Shown here: positions 26,931 through 36,143 of the stretch, in pieces
How positions within the stretch are numbered: position 1 is the stretch's first letter
Layout of the letters: every line of letters begins with the position of its first letter
Assembly: GCA_019310525.1 (NCBI GenBank)
Contig: JAFDEE010000030.1
Location: forward strand, 1-43,018
Source: Deltaproteobacteria bacterium
GTDB taxonomy: Bacteria > Desulfobacterota > DSM-4660 > Desulfatiglandales > HGW-15
DNA length: 43,018 nt
Direction: 5' to 3'
Translations under genes and position numbers: made by a program
Notes under the pieces: generated by a model
The model's database searches: none
The model's input: the letters and a program-made list of their open reading frames with translations, nothing else
What the model was told of the DNA's origin: nothing

Positions 26931-28053
26931 ATGAACCATGAAATGATTGCAAAGATTGATCACATAATGGGCCTCCTAGAAGAGCTCAGAGGTCATCTTT
27001 GACTTGGATCGAAGGCAAAAAGAACTTGATGAAATCGAAAAAACAATGGCGAAGGCCGATTTCTGGAACGGTGACCAGGAGGAAATCCTGCGCTTGAATC
27101 AGCATATGGCCTCTTTGCGGGAACCCATCGAGCGGTGGGAAGAATATTACCGCCGGGCTGAAGACGCCAAGATCCTTGCGGAAATGGCCTTCGAAGAGGA
27201 CGACGGACAGACCCTCAAGGAGGTCGAGGGTGAGGTCTCCCGGCTTGAAAAACAGATTCGGGGCCTTGAAATCCAATCCCTATTGGGGGATCCAGACGAT
27301 AAGCGAAACGCGATCGTGGCGATCAATGCCGGGGCGGGCGGTACAGAGGCCCAGGATTGGGTTGAGATGCTCCTCCGGATGTATCTCCGGTGGTGTGAAT
27401 CCAAGGGATTTGCCACCCGGATCATCGATATGCTGCCCGGAGAAGAGGCGGGGATCAAGAATGTCACGTTTACCGCGTCGGGCCCTTATGCTTACGGGTA
27501 TCTGAAATCCGAGCACGGCATACACCGCATGGTGAGGATCTCCCCCTTCGACGCGACGGGCAGGAGGCACACCTCATTTGCCTCGGTTTCCGTTCTCCCC
27601 GAAGCGGATACCGATATCAAGATTGAAATCGATGAAAAAGACTTGCGCATCGACACCTTCAGGGCGAGCGGCCCGGGAGGTCAGCACGTAAACAAGACCA
27701 GTTCCGCTGTTCGGATTACTCATCTCCCGACGGGCATCGTCGTCCAATGCCAGAACGAGAAGTCCCAGCATCGAAACAAGGACATGGCCATGCGGGTCCT
27801 CAAGGCGAGACTGTATGAGATCGAGAGGGCCAATCGGGAAAAAAAGAAACAGGAAATTCACGATTCCCAGAAGGAGATCGCCTGGGGAAGCCAGATCCGC
27901 TCTTATGTGTTCAATCCTTACCGCCTGGTGAAGGACCACCGGACAAACGTTGAGGTCGGAAATCTGGAGAAGGTCATGGATGGGGATATCGATGTATTCA
28001 TCGATGCCTATCTCCGGATGAAGCCCTCCGCTGCAAGCAGCGAGGTATCCTGA
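26931..28053 (+). CDS. prfB: Peptide chain release factor 2, programmed +1 frameshift
   Basis: RF2 terminates translation at UGA and UAA. The gene is in two frames: 26931-26999 (23 codons ending CAT CTT), then a TGA at 27000-27002, with the second frame from 27001 to 28053. The slip site CTT TGA C is the classical one, and GAGGT lies three bases before CTT as the internal Shine-Dalgarno-like stimulator. The product is 373 residues. The stop-codon recognition tripeptide SPF is at 204-206 and the peptidyl-hydrolysis GGQ at 249-251, within one residue of E. coli RF2 numbering. AAGGAG precedes the ATG by eight bases. An annotation starting at 27004 would miss the first 24 residues and the autoregulatory site. 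Confidence 0.96.
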
Positions 28054-28213
28054 GCGGAAATGCGACGGAGTCGGCCCGCCGTTCCTCCTTGCAGCAAGCT
28101 AGAAGGCATCATGGCGAAGGCGGATGAAAAAGTAGCGGTTGAAACAAAACAGGCTTTCAAGGAGAATTTGTGGATTGAAAGATGCCCGCATAGGTGGAAA
28201 AGAGGCATGAGGA

Positions 28214-29947
28214 TCACCCGCCCTTAAAGGTCTGCTCGATGCTTTGGATGTACCTCGCCACTCCTTTTACGATCCCGTTCGACAGAGTTTCCTGGTAAGA
28301 ATGGCTGAGGAGGCGTTTCCTTTCCGTGGGATTGGTGATAAATCCGGTTTCCACCAGAATGGCGGGCATTTCGGCTCCGATGAGCACGTAGAAGGGGGCC
28401 TGTTTCACCCCCAGGCTCTTGATGTTCCGATACCGTCTCCTCGCCTCGTACACCATGCTCTTTTGGACCGCAGCGGCCAGCCTGCTTGACTCGGTGATCT
28501 TGGTATTGAGCAGAAGGCTGTTCAGGATTACCTGGAGATCACTGATGTTCTTCTCCGAGGTGGCGTTTTCTCTGGCCGCCACCATCACGGCCCGGGCATC
28601 CGTCGCCATATTCAGGAAATAGGTTTCCAGACCGTGCACTCCCGGTTTTTTGTGGGCGTTTATATGCAGTGAGATAAAGAGATCCGCCTTCTTGGTATTG
28701 GCAAAGGCGGTTCTTTCATCTAAGGGGATGAACACATCCCTGGTACGGGTCAGGATCACCTCGCATCCCAGTTTTTTCTTGATTTTTGCAGCAAGGATCT
28801 TGGCCATCTGCAATACGATATCTTTTTCCTTGATTCCACCCTTCAAAAAGCACCCGGGATCCTTTCCTCCGTGTCCTGGATCGATCACGATCCTTTTGAC
28901 CGTCAACCCGAGCTGTCTGGCAAGAGATACGCTCTTGTCGGGTTTTTCGACCTTCCGGATCCCCTTTCGCACAGGCCTTGTCTTCTTGCTGCCTCCTGCG
29001 ATCCGTTTTGAAGCGGCCCCTTCCCTTCCCCGGACGTCCACAACGATGCGAAAGGGATCATAGAGGTGAAAAATCTTGTACCCACCGATACTGTTGATAT
29101 CCAGGACAACCCTGACGGTATCCTTTTTGTTTTGCGCGGCCCTGGCCCTCTTGAGAAGTCCGCCCCGGATCGGAATGGAACTTTCGATATCATTGTTTAC
29201 AAAGGCATTCTGGATATCCACATAGAGTCGCCTGGGCTTTTCGTGGTTCGGATCGGCCTTCAAGATATGGGATTGATATTTTACGGGCTTTTCCAGATCA
29301 ATGACCACCCTGGTATAGGTCGGAGTCGACCAGTGACGAATATTCGTGACCCTCGCAAGAGCACTTCGGGAATCCCCGGACTTCTTCTTCTCTTTACGCT
29401 CTGCCTTTTTGCTCATGGCGGCGGCAAGCCGGTCCATCATGGCACGGGCCTTAGGCCGCATGTCACCGGAGGGAAACTTTATTTCCGTCTTGAGAAATTC
29501 AACGTAGGCCTGGGTGGGGCTGTTTTTATAATAGTAAAAGATTTCGCCTATACGGTATTGGGCGTCATCGGCCAGGCGATGTGACTCGTAATCTTTGACC
29601 AGCTTCCGGAAAAGAGATAGGGCCCTATCAAGGTCCCTTTCCATGCCGGAATACTTATAGAGCCTGGTATAGAGGCGGCCCGACCGGTAAAGGGCCCATG
29701 CGGCCTCATCACTTCGGGGGTAGCGGGTGTAGACCCGCTTGTACTTTTCGATACATCGCTCCCAGTTGTGGCGGAAGCGCATCTTTTCCCTGGAACGGTA
29801 AAGAGATTTGGCGCAAGTATCTGCGGCCTTCAGGAGGGACTTGGCGCTGATTGAGCCCTTTGCAAGGGCCTGAAAACCGGCCGGCAGGAAAAAACCGATG
29901 CAAAGACAAAGCACAATGAAGATGACGTGATCCGATCGAGATTTCAT
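28214..29947 (-). CDS. N-acetylmuramoyl-L-alanine amidase with AMIN and helical-repeat domains
   Basis: The 577-residue product starts MKSRSDHVIFIVLCLCIGFF with a signal peptide (cleavage probably after FQALA), placing it in the periplasm. Residues about 35-185 form helical repeats like those of outer-membrane assembly and YbgF-type proteins (WALYRSGRLYTRLYKYSG, DDAQYRIGEIFYYYKNS). An AMIN cell-wall-targeting domain follows (VTNIRHWSTPTYTRVVIDLE, about 205-310). The C-terminal amidase_3 domain has VIDPGHGGKDPG near 351, SLHINAH and ILVETGFITN with the zinc and catalytic residues. It cleaves the peptide stem from muramic acid during cell separation. Its ATG overlaps the mutS stop by four bases (ATGA). 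Confidence 0.93.
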   Translation of the reverse strand: MKSRSDHVIFIVLCLCIGFFLPAGFQALAKGSISAKSLLKAADTCAKSLYRSREKMRFRHNWERCIEKYKRVYTRYPRSDEAAWALYRSGRLYTRLYKYSGMERDLDRALSLFRKLVKDYESHRLADDAQYRIGEIFYYYKNSPTQAYVEFLKTEIKFPSGDMRPKARAMMDRLAAAMSKKAERKEKKKSGDSRSALARVTNIRHWSTPTYTRVVIDLEKPVKYQSHILKADPNHEKPRRLYVDIQNAFVNNDIESSIPIRGGLLKRARAAQNKKDTVRVVLDINSIGGYKIFHLYDPFRIVVDVRGREGAASKRIAGGSKKTRPVRKGIRKVEKPDKSVSLARQLGLTVKRIVIDPGHGGKDPGCFLKGGIKEKDIVLQMAKILAAKIKKKLGCEVILTRTRDVFIPLDERTAFANTKKADLFISLHINAHKKPGVHGLETYFLNMATDARAVMVAARENATSEKNISDLQVILNSLLLNTKITESSRLAAAVQKSMVYEARRRYRNIKSLGVKQAPFYVLIGAEMPAILVETGFITNPTERKRLLSHSYQETLSNGIVKGVARYIQSIEQTFKGG

Positions 29948-32556
29948 GTCAGGTGTTCTTCTACATACTTCCGGAGCTTGTCGAGTTCGATCAAAGCCTC
30001 CAGGGGTGCCATGGATGGGATGTCCAGGTCCAGGATCCACTTCCTGAGACGATGATCCGGGCCCCCGAAAAGGCTGAGTTGGCAGGTATCCTCCGCGATA
30101 CGCTTCTTGCCGGATCGGGCCTTCATGGGGCGACCCGCCTCGTCCCGCTCTTCTCCCTCGAGATTGCGGAGTATCTCCTTGGCCCGATCAATGACCCCTT
30201 GGGGCAGACCGGCTATCCGGGCGACCTCTATGCCGTAACTTCTGCTTGTACCGCCCGGAACCAGCTTTCTCAGGAAGATGATCCGACCGTTCCATTCCCG
30301 CACGGCGATATTGAAATTTTTCACCCTCGGCTTGGTAGTCACGAGTTCCGTCAGCTCATGGTAGTGGGTGGCGAACAGGGTCCGCACCCCCCTCCCATTC
30401 CTGTCGTGCAAGGCCTCGGCAACGGCCCAGGCGATACTCAAACCGTCGTAAGTGCTCGTGCCCCGGCCGATTTCGTCCAGGATGACCAGGCTCTCCGTGG
30501 TGGCGTGCCTCAGGATGTTTGCGGTCTCATTCATTTCCACCATGAAGGTGCTTCGACCCCGCGCCAGGTCGTCCGAGGCGCCGATCCGGGTGAAGATCCG
30601 ATCCACGAGGCCGATCACCGCCTTTGAAGCAGGCACGAAACTTCCCATCTGGGCCATGAGAACTGTAAGGGCCGTTTGCCTCAGGATGGTGGATTTCCCC
30701 GCCATGTTGGGACCCGTGATGATCAGGAATTGCTGCGCCCTGTCATCAAGACGGATATCGTTGGGAACAAAGTCTTCATCCTTTACCGTTTGTTCGATTA
30801 CCGGGTGTCTTCCATCCAGAATTTCGATCGTCTTTCCATCGTTCACTTCCGGATAGGTATACCCGTATTCCTCGGCGGCCTCGGCGAGTGCGGCCAGGAC
30901 ATCCAGCTCACCGACCAGTTTCGCGGTTTCCTGTATGCGACCGTTCTCAGCCGCCACCCTCTTGCGGACCTCTTCAAAAAGTTCATACTCTAAGGCCGCC
31001 CTTTTCTCTTCCGCTCCCAACACGAGTTCCTCGTATTCCTTCAGGGTCTCGGTAATGAAACGTTCACCGTTGACCAGGGTCTGTTTCCGGATGTAGTCGG
31101 GAGGTACGAGGTGCAGGTTGCTCTTGGAGATCTCGATATAATACCCGAAGACCCGGTTGTATCCGATCTTCAGATTAGAAATACCGGTTCTCTCCTGTTC
31201 CGTCGAAACCAGCTCAGCGATCCATTTCTTTCCGTCTCGGGTGACGGAAATAAGCCTGTCCAGTTCAGGATGATAGCCTTCCTTGATGATGCCGCCTTCC
31301 CTTATGGACAAGGGAGGATCTTCCCTGAGGGCTTCTTCGATCCAGTCCGCCACGTCCTGGAGCGGATCCAGCCCCTCGGCGATCTCGGATACCAGTTCGC
31401 TGGGTGAGTCGTCAAGCCTGGTCTTGAGGGAGGGGAGCCTTCGCAGGGAAGACTTGAGGGCCACCAGATCCCTGGCATTGGCTCGGCCCATGGAGATGCG
31501 TCCGTTCAACCGCTCCAGGTCATATATACCCCTGAGTTGTTCACGGACCTCTTCCCTTAAAATACGATCCTCCCGGAAACAGCTCACTCCAGCAAGTCTT
31601 TTCCTGATCCTATCAAGGTCGAGAAGAGGATACCCGATCCAACGTTTAAGAAGCCTGCTCCCCATGGGGGTAACGGTTCTATCCAGGATATGAAAAAGGG
31701 TGCCCTTCGTGGATCGACGCCTCATGGTCCTGAAGAGTTCCAGATTGAGGGTCGTGGCCTCGTCAAGGAACATGAAGTCCCCAAGCCGGTAAGTGACGAT
31801 TCCCTTAATATGACGCGGGGTTCCCTTCTGGGTCTTGAGAAGGTAATGGACGACGGCACCGGCGGCGACTATCCCCTGATCCATTGCCTGACACCCGAAG
31901 GCGTCGAGGGAATGGACACCGAATTGTTTCAGGAGAAGCTCTTCGGCCCTCTCGGGAAGGAAATCATCCCGGTGGAGCAGTTCAAGGCGATAGGGTGCAA
32001 GTCTTTCCCTGGCTTCGGGAAGGTCCTTCTCAGGTAGGAGAACCTCGACCGGATCGATTCTCCCCAGTTCGTCCAGGAGTTCATCCAGGGTACCGGCCTC
32101 TGTGACCCGGAATTCACCCGTGGACAGATCCAGGTGGGCAAGGCCGTAAGGCCCTCCGACCCCGGTGACGGCAGCCATAAAGAGGTTGTTCTTGCCGTCC
32201 ACTTCCACTTCTTCCACCACCGAACCCGGTGTGACCACCCTGACCACTTCCCGCTTTACGACGCCCTTGCTGGCCTTTGGATCACCCGTTTGCTCGCATA
32301 TGGCCACCTTCCATCCCTCTTCTACCAGCTTGGCCACATAGGAACCGGCTGAATGATACGGCACACCGCACATGGGGACCTTTTCGCCGTTGTAAGTTCC
32401 CCGGGAAGTCAGGGTGATACCAAGGATCCTGGAGGCCACCTTCGCGTCGTCGAAAAACATCTCGTAGAAATCACCCATGCGGTAAAAAAGGATGGCATCC
32501 GCGTACTCGCTCTTGATACCCATGTACTGCTTCAGCATGGGCGTCATTTTGCTCAT
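29944..32556 (-). CDS. mutS: DNA mismatch repair protein MutS
   Basis: MutS recognises base mismatches and small loops and recruits MutL. The 870-residue product begins MSKMTPMLKQYMGIKSEYAD. The mismatch-contacting Phe-X-Glu is Phe30-Tyr31-Glu32 in MGDFYEMFF. Connector, lever and clamp domains follow. The ATPase has Walker A GPNMAGKSTILRQ at about residue 612, Walker B LVILDEIGRGTSTYDG and the ATHYHELTEL switch. The ATG at 32556 overlaps the lapB stop (ATGA) and has GAGGA at seven bases; the frame is open further upstream inside lapB. No mutL lies in the window. Confidence 0.97.
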   Translation of the reverse strand: MSKMTPMLKQYMGIKSEYADAILFYRMGDFYEMFFDDAKVASRILGITLTSRGTYNGEKVPMCGVPYHSAGSYVAKLVEEGWKVAICEQTGDPKASKGVVKREVVRVVTPGSVVEEVEVDGKNNLFMAAVTGVGGPYGLAHLDLSTGEFRVTEAGTLDELLDELGRIDPVEVLLPEKDLPEARERLAPYRLELLHRDDFLPERAEELLLKQFGVHSLDAFGCQAMDQGIVAAGAVVHYLLKTQKGTPRHIKGIVTYRLGDFMFLDEATTLNLELFRTMRRRSTKGTLFHILDRTVTPMGSRLLKRWIGYPLLDLDRIRKRLAGVSCFREDRILREEVREQLRGIYDLERLNGRISMGRANARDLVALKSSLRRLPSLKTRLDDSPSELVSEIAEGLDPLQDVADWIEEALREDPPLSIREGGIIKEGYHPELDRLISVTRDGKKWIAELVSTEQERTGISNLKIGYNRVFGYYIEISKSNLHLVPPDYIRKQTLVNGERFITETLKEYEELVLGAEEKRAALEYELFEEVRKRVAAENGRIQETAKLVGELDVLAALAEAAEEYGYTYPEVNDGKTIEILDGRHPVIEQTVKDEDFVPNDIRLDDRAQQFLIITGPNMAGKSTILRQTALTVLMAQMGSFVPASKAVIGLVDRIFTRIGASDDLARGRSTFMVEMNETANILRHATTESLVILDEIGRGTSTYDGLSIAWAVAEALHDRNGRGVRTLFATHYHELTELVTTKPRVKNFNIAVREWNGRIIFLRKLVPGGTSRSYGIEVARIAGLPQGVIDRAKEILRNLEGEERDEAGRPMKARSGKKRIAEDTCQLSLFGGPDHRLRKWILDLDIPSMAPLEALIELDKLRKYVEEHLT

Positions 32557-33830
32557 CGGTCTTCCTCTGAACGGGGATCGGATGGGAAAGGGTGTTTTTC
32601 CTGGAGATCGAGGGTGGATGTCGTATTCACGGTCCTGGACTCTACAAGATCCACGGTGTCCCACCTCCGGCACTGGGGACATTGCCATTGAAGTTCGGGG
32701 GGACTGAATCCGCACTGGAGGCATTGAAATTTGAGGTAGGGGACATTCAAATGGGAAATGAGATCCTGGTAGGCCGCAAGAGCTTCTTCTTTCTGTTCCC
32801 GTGAGAGAAGGATCTCACCCAAAAATTTCCTCGCCTCCCAGAAGGAAGGGTCGATCTCGAGCGCGGCTTTCAGTTCCCGGACGGCTCCCTCGTAGTCCTG
32901 TTCATTGTGCCGGTATCGGGCGAGGGCCATGTAAGTGAAGGCGTCCGGGTGGGACTCCGCGCATTCCCGGAGAAAGTCCTCAACCGGCTGGAGATTCTTC
33001 ATCTTCGAGTAAGCCCCTTCCAACCTCCGGTAGGCCAGGAATGTAAATTTCGGGGCAACTTTTACGGCCCTCTTCCATGTGTCTATGGCCTTGTTGTAAT
33101 CCTTCCTGCTGAAATGAAGGTCCCCCAGGTGAAGATAGGCATCCACGCACCCGGGATCCAGGGAAAGGGCCTTCTTGAAGCATGCCCTGGCCCGGCCGAA
33201 ATCCCCTTTTTCAAACCATGCTTTTCCCATTTCCGTCTGGTGATGGGCCAGGATATGACCATGGTTCCCCTTTGACAGCTTTGCGATTTTCTGACGCGTG
33301 AGAAAGGCGTTCTCCCAGTCCCTGAGTTCCTCGTAAATCTTTTCAACTTCCTTCAGCACGTTCAGATCCGAGGGTCGCTTCTGAAGGACCTTCTGAAACG
33401 TATCAAGCGCCCAGCTTAAAAACCCGCCCTTCCGGTAGTCCAATCCCAGGTCGATAAGGGCCCTCAACTTGATTTCTTCGTCAATATGCGGGCGGGCGAT
33501 GATGCTCTGGCGAATGCGGATGGCCCGATCGATATCTCCCCTCGATCGATACAGGTTTCCCAGGGCCACATAAGTCTCGATGGTTTCTGAATTTATTTGG
33601 ACGGATTGGGTAAATGCTTCAATGGCTTGATCATGTTCGTTGGAAAGAATGTACTGGACGCCCTTATAAAAGGCCTTGTCCTCTTCACTCCTGATTTCCC
33701 CGGAACCATGACCTTTCCTGGCACGCCACAGACGCCCGATGACCAGCCCTAAGATGAAGGCTGCGACGATCCCGAGCCCCACCTCCAGGATCCCTGGTTC
33801 TGTAATCCACTGGGCGATGCGGCTGGTCAT
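32553..33830 (-). CDS. lapB: Lipopolysaccharide assembly protein B (YciM-like TPR protein)
   Basis: LapB is a membrane-anchored TPR protein that controls LpxC turnover via FtsH and so balances lipopolysaccharide synthesis. The 425-residue product has an N-terminal membrane helix (VGLGIVAAFILGLVIGRLW, about 17-35), about nine TPR-like units from residue 55 to 365, and a rubredoxin-like zinc site near the end (FQCLQCGFSPPELQWQCPQC, four Cys). About 30 polar residues follow the zinc site. It lies directly after lapA and overlaps mutS. No lpxC or ftsH is in the window. Confidence 0.92.
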   Translation of the reverse strand: MTSRIAQWITEPGILEVGLGIVAAFILGLVIGRLWRARKGHGSGEIRSEEDKAFYKGVQYILSNEHDQAIEAFTQSVQINSETIETYVALGNLYRSRGDIDRAIRIRQSIIARPHIDEEIKLRALIDLGLDYRKGGFLSWALDTFQKVLQKRPSDLNVLKEVEKIYEELRDWENAFLTRQKIAKLSKGNHGHILAHHQTEMGKAWFEKGDFGRARACFKKALSLDPGCVDAYLHLGDLHFSRKDYNKAIDTWKRAVKVAPKFTFLAYRRLEGAYSKMKNLQPVEDFLRECAESHPDAFTYMALARYRHNEQDYEGAVRELKAALEIDPSFWEARKFLGEILLSREQKEEALAAYQDLISHLNVPYLKFQCLQCGFSPPELQWQCPQCRRWDTVDLVESRTVNTTSTLDLQEKHPFPSDPRSEEDR

Positions 33831-33852
33831 CGATCCATCTCCCCCAAGCCCT

Positions 33853-34200
33853 TTAGACCTGATTCACAGGACCTGAATTCACATCATCCGAGGTGATGGG
33901 AAGATTTCTCAGTGAATTCAGTTCTTGATTCTTGATCTGCAATTCCTTTTCGTATTGCTTGATCCGCTTTTTCAAGCGAAAACGCTCCATGATTCCACAC
34001 ACTCCAGCAACGACGAGGCCGAAAAAGAATGCTATGAGCGTAACGAGCCCTATGGCGATAGGAGGTGTACGGATCTCATGGGAAATAAGGGGATTCACCC
34101 TGAATTGAACGGTTCCGGATATGGCCGCCATGTTCTGAACAATCAATATAATAACGACAACCGTTGCAAAGATCAGAAGAATGAGCTTCACCTGTCTCAT
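33853..34200 (-). CDS. lapA: Lipopolysaccharide assembly protein A-domain (DUF1049) membrane protein
   Basis: The 115-residue product has two membrane helices (LILLIFATVVVIILIVQNM at about 5-24 and IAIGLVTLIAFFFGLVVAGV at about 48-68) and a cytoplasmic coiled coil (RLKKRIKQYEKELQIKNQEL). This is the LapA/YciS pattern. LapA is encoded beside lapB and assists it. Its start overlaps the HIT gene stop (ATGA) and its stop is 22 nt before lapB. Confidence 0.87.
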   Translation of the reverse strand: MRQVKLILLIFATVVVIILIVQNMAAISGTVQFRVNPLISHEIRTPPIAIGLVTLIAFFFGLVVAGVCGIMERFRLKKRIKQYEKELQIKNQELNSLRNLPITSDDVNSGPVNQV

Positions 34201-34706
34201 TGGATGCCTCCAGGTAAGTTGTTTGAGGATTTGAAATGGGGCACCAGCTTCTCATAGGTCTCCCGGATATGCTCGGGAATGACCCTCACTTCCCCTAATA
34301 CCGTCATAAAATTGGTATCCCCGTTCCACCTTGGCACGATGTGAAAGTGCATATGTTCCTCGACCCCCGCACCTGCAACCCTTCCAAGGTTCAACCCGAC
34401 ATTGAACCCCTCCGGGTTCATGACCTTTTTGAGTATCTCCACGGATCGGCGCACCAAGTGCATAAGGTCAAGGAGCTCTTCATCGCTTAGGTGTTCGAGG
34501 CCGGGTACGTGTCTGACGGGAGCCACCAGGAGATGACCGTTGTTATAAGGAAAACGGTTCATCATGACCAGGGAGAGGGTTCCCACGTGAAGAAACAACC
34601 GGTCTGAATCTTCATTCCTCTCAGGGCCTGGACAGAAAATACAACCTTCATCCTTTTCTTCGGACAAGATGTATTTCATCCTCCATGGCGCCCACAGCAC
34701 TTTCAT
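34197..34706 (-). CDS. HIT-family nucleotide-binding protein
   Basis: The 169-residue product begins MKVLWAPWRMKYI and carries the histidine triad EHMHFHIVPRW near residue 127. GCIFC near the N-terminus resembles the zinc-associated start of AP4A-phosphorylase-like HIT proteins. Such proteins hydrolyse or phosphorolyse dinucleoside polyphosphates; the substrate is not known here. I prefer the ATG at 34706, with AAGGGG close upstream, to the one eight codons earlier. Confidence 0.9.
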   Translation of the reverse strand: MKVLWAPWRMKYILSEEKDEGCIFCPGPERNEDSDRLFLHVGTLSLVMMNRFPYNNGHLLVAPVRHVPGLEHLSDEELLDLMHLVRRSVEILKKVMNPEGFNVGLNLGRVAGAGVEEHMHFHIVPRWNGDTNFMTVLGEVRVIPEHIRETYEKLVPHFKSSNNLPGGIQ

Positions 34707-34757
34707 AGCCCCTTGTCTCTCCTTTCTCATATTCTGGTAGGGGCGGTGATCCCGGAC

Positions 34758-35255
34758 TCATCGGGACAAACCCGAGGTTTCAATGTCAATGATCTCTCCG
34801 CGGATCCCGTCCTCGACCGTCAGTATTCCTACGCTGTGGATACCCGTGAGGGCGTATCCCATGGCTGTGCCGGGATTGAAAAAGAGGGTTCCCCCTCTCA
34901 GATGGTTTACGCTCCGGTGAGAATGCCCGTATACGATGACATCCACCGCACCGAATTCTCCCCATATCCTTTCTTCGAGGTCTTCAGGAGCGCCCCAGCC
35001 GTGAATGAGGCCTATTTTCACCCCTTCCAGTTCCAGCACCTTCTTCGATGGGAGGGACTGCTTGATTTCGGGTGGATCCATGTTGCCGTGGACCCCATGA
35101 AACTCCCACTCGGACAGGAAAGAGACGATCTCCGGTGATACGAAATCACCGGCGTGAAGTATCACGTCCGCATCAGAGAAATAGCGTTCCAAGAGATGCC
35201 GAAAGGCATCGGTTACTTTTCGAAGGTGGGTATCGGAGATCACGCCGATCTTCAT
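34758..35255 (-). CDS. YfcE/MJ0936-family metallophosphodiesterase
   Basis: The 165-residue product starts MKIGVISDTHLRKVTD. The metallophosphoesterase motifs are SDTH, HAGDF, GNMD, IHGWG and YGHSH. Members hydrolyse phosphodiesters in vitro; the physiological substrate is unknown. I chose the ATG at 35255, with GAGGA upstream, over the longer frame from 35318, which would overlap the predicted promoter. It is the first gene of the six-gene run ending in the amidase. Confidence 0.9.
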   Translation of the reverse strand: MKIGVISDTHLRKVTDAFRHLLERYFSDADVILHAGDFVSPEIVSFLSEWEFHGVHGNMDPPEIKQSLPSKKVLELEGVKIGLIHGWGAPEDLEERIWGEFGAVDVIVYGHSHRSVNHLRGGTLFFNPGTAMGYALTGIHSVGILTVEDGIRGEIIDIETSGLSR

Positions 35256-35290
35256 TCTCCACTTTCCTCGGCTCGATTTGATGGGGTAGG

Positions 35291-35318
35291 AGTATAACAA
35301 CCTAAGGGAAAAAGACAA
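35291..35318 (-). promoter_or_regulatory. Predicted promoter for yfcE-like - HIT - lapAB - mutS - amidase
   Basis: On the minus strand TTGTCT (35318-35313) and TATACT (35296-35291) are separated by 16 nt. The predicted start near 35284 is about 30 nt before the first gene. Confidence 0.45.
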
Positions 35319-35347
35319 GCCATAAATCTTGAAGACCCACGAGAACC

Positions 35348-35376
35348 TTGACTATAGGGATCATCTCGGGTATCTC
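35348..35376 (+). promoter_or_regulatory. Weak promoter candidate for the second FmdB-type gene
   Basis: TTGACT (35348-35353) and TATCTC (35371-35376) are separated by 17 nt. The -35 is good, the -10 is half-matched. Confidence 0.3.
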
Positions 35377-35444
35377 GTGCGTGAATGGAGAGAGACATAA
35401 AAAACCGACCCTTTTCATTCCAAAGCTTCCCTGGAGAAATACCG

Positions 35445-35933
35445 ATGCCGATCTACGAATTTTATTGCCCAGATTGCAATAGGATCTTCAATTTCTTCTC
35501 TGCATCCGTCAATACGGAAGCGAGGCCCCTGTGTCCGAGGTGTGGGAAAAGGAGGCTGGAGCGCAGGATGTCGGTCTTCGCCACTCCGCGAAATCTCGGG
35601 GAAGAGGGAGAAGCTCCCCTGCCCGAGTTCGACGAAAAAAAGATGGAGCAGGCCTTGGAGCGCCTTGCCCTGGACGCGGAACGAATGGACGGGGATGATC
35701 CCCGTGAGGCCGCCCTGCTCATGCGAAAACTCACCGACATGACCGGCATGAGGCCCGGCCCCGGCATGGAGGAGGTCTTACGGCGCATGGAGGCCGGAGA
35801 AGACCCTGACGAGGTGGAGGCTGAGATGGGCGATATCCTCGAAGAAGAGGATCCCTTTGTACCTTCCAAAAAATCATCAGGCAGGGGATTGAAAACCCCG
35901 CCTAAGGTAGATGAGAAGCTCTATTTTCTCTGA
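35445..35933 (+). CDS. FmdB-family zinc-ribbon protein with acidic helical extension
   Basis: The 162-residue protein begins MPIYEFYCPDCNRIFNFF with Cys8/Cys11 and Cys30/Cys33 forming the zinc ribbon. A long acidic extension of about 110 residues follows (EFDEKKMEQALERLALDAER, then MEEVLRRMEAGEDPDEVEAE). This extension is different from that of the FmdB-type protein at 5801, so the two are paralogues only in the ribbon. GGAG lies nine bases before the ATG; the frame is open from 35385. Function is unknown. Confidence 0.85.
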   Translation: MPIYEFYCPDCNRIFNFFSASVNTEARPLCPRCGKRRLERRMSVFATPRNLGEEGEAPLPEFDEKKMEQALERLALDAERMDGDDPREAALLMRKLTDMTGMRPGPGMEEVLRRMEAGEDPDEVEAEMGDILEEEDPFVPSKKSSGRGLKTPPKVDEKLYFL

Positions 35934-35960
35934 CCTCGAAATCCCTTATTCATCATTTCT

Positions 35961-35981
35961 CGGGGGGGCAAGAATCCCCCG
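35961..35981 (+). terminator. Possible hairpin terminator after the second FmdB-type gene
   Basis: CGGGGG (35961-35966) and CCCCCG (35976-35981) form a 6-bp GC stem with a 9-nt loop 27 nt after the stop codon. The following sequence is only weakly T-rich, so termination strength is uncertain. Confidence 0.35.
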
Positions 35982-36143
35982 TCCTTAACCCTTTGAAATA
36001 ACCAGGCCGGGAAATTCTGAAGCGAAGAAAAGATCCACATGCCCCTCCATTAAAATCCGGTGAGTATTCCAATACCATCTATACTCCAAAAATATGCTAA
36101 CATTTCAGTCAATTATATTGCCTCATTTGAAATATTCAACTTA

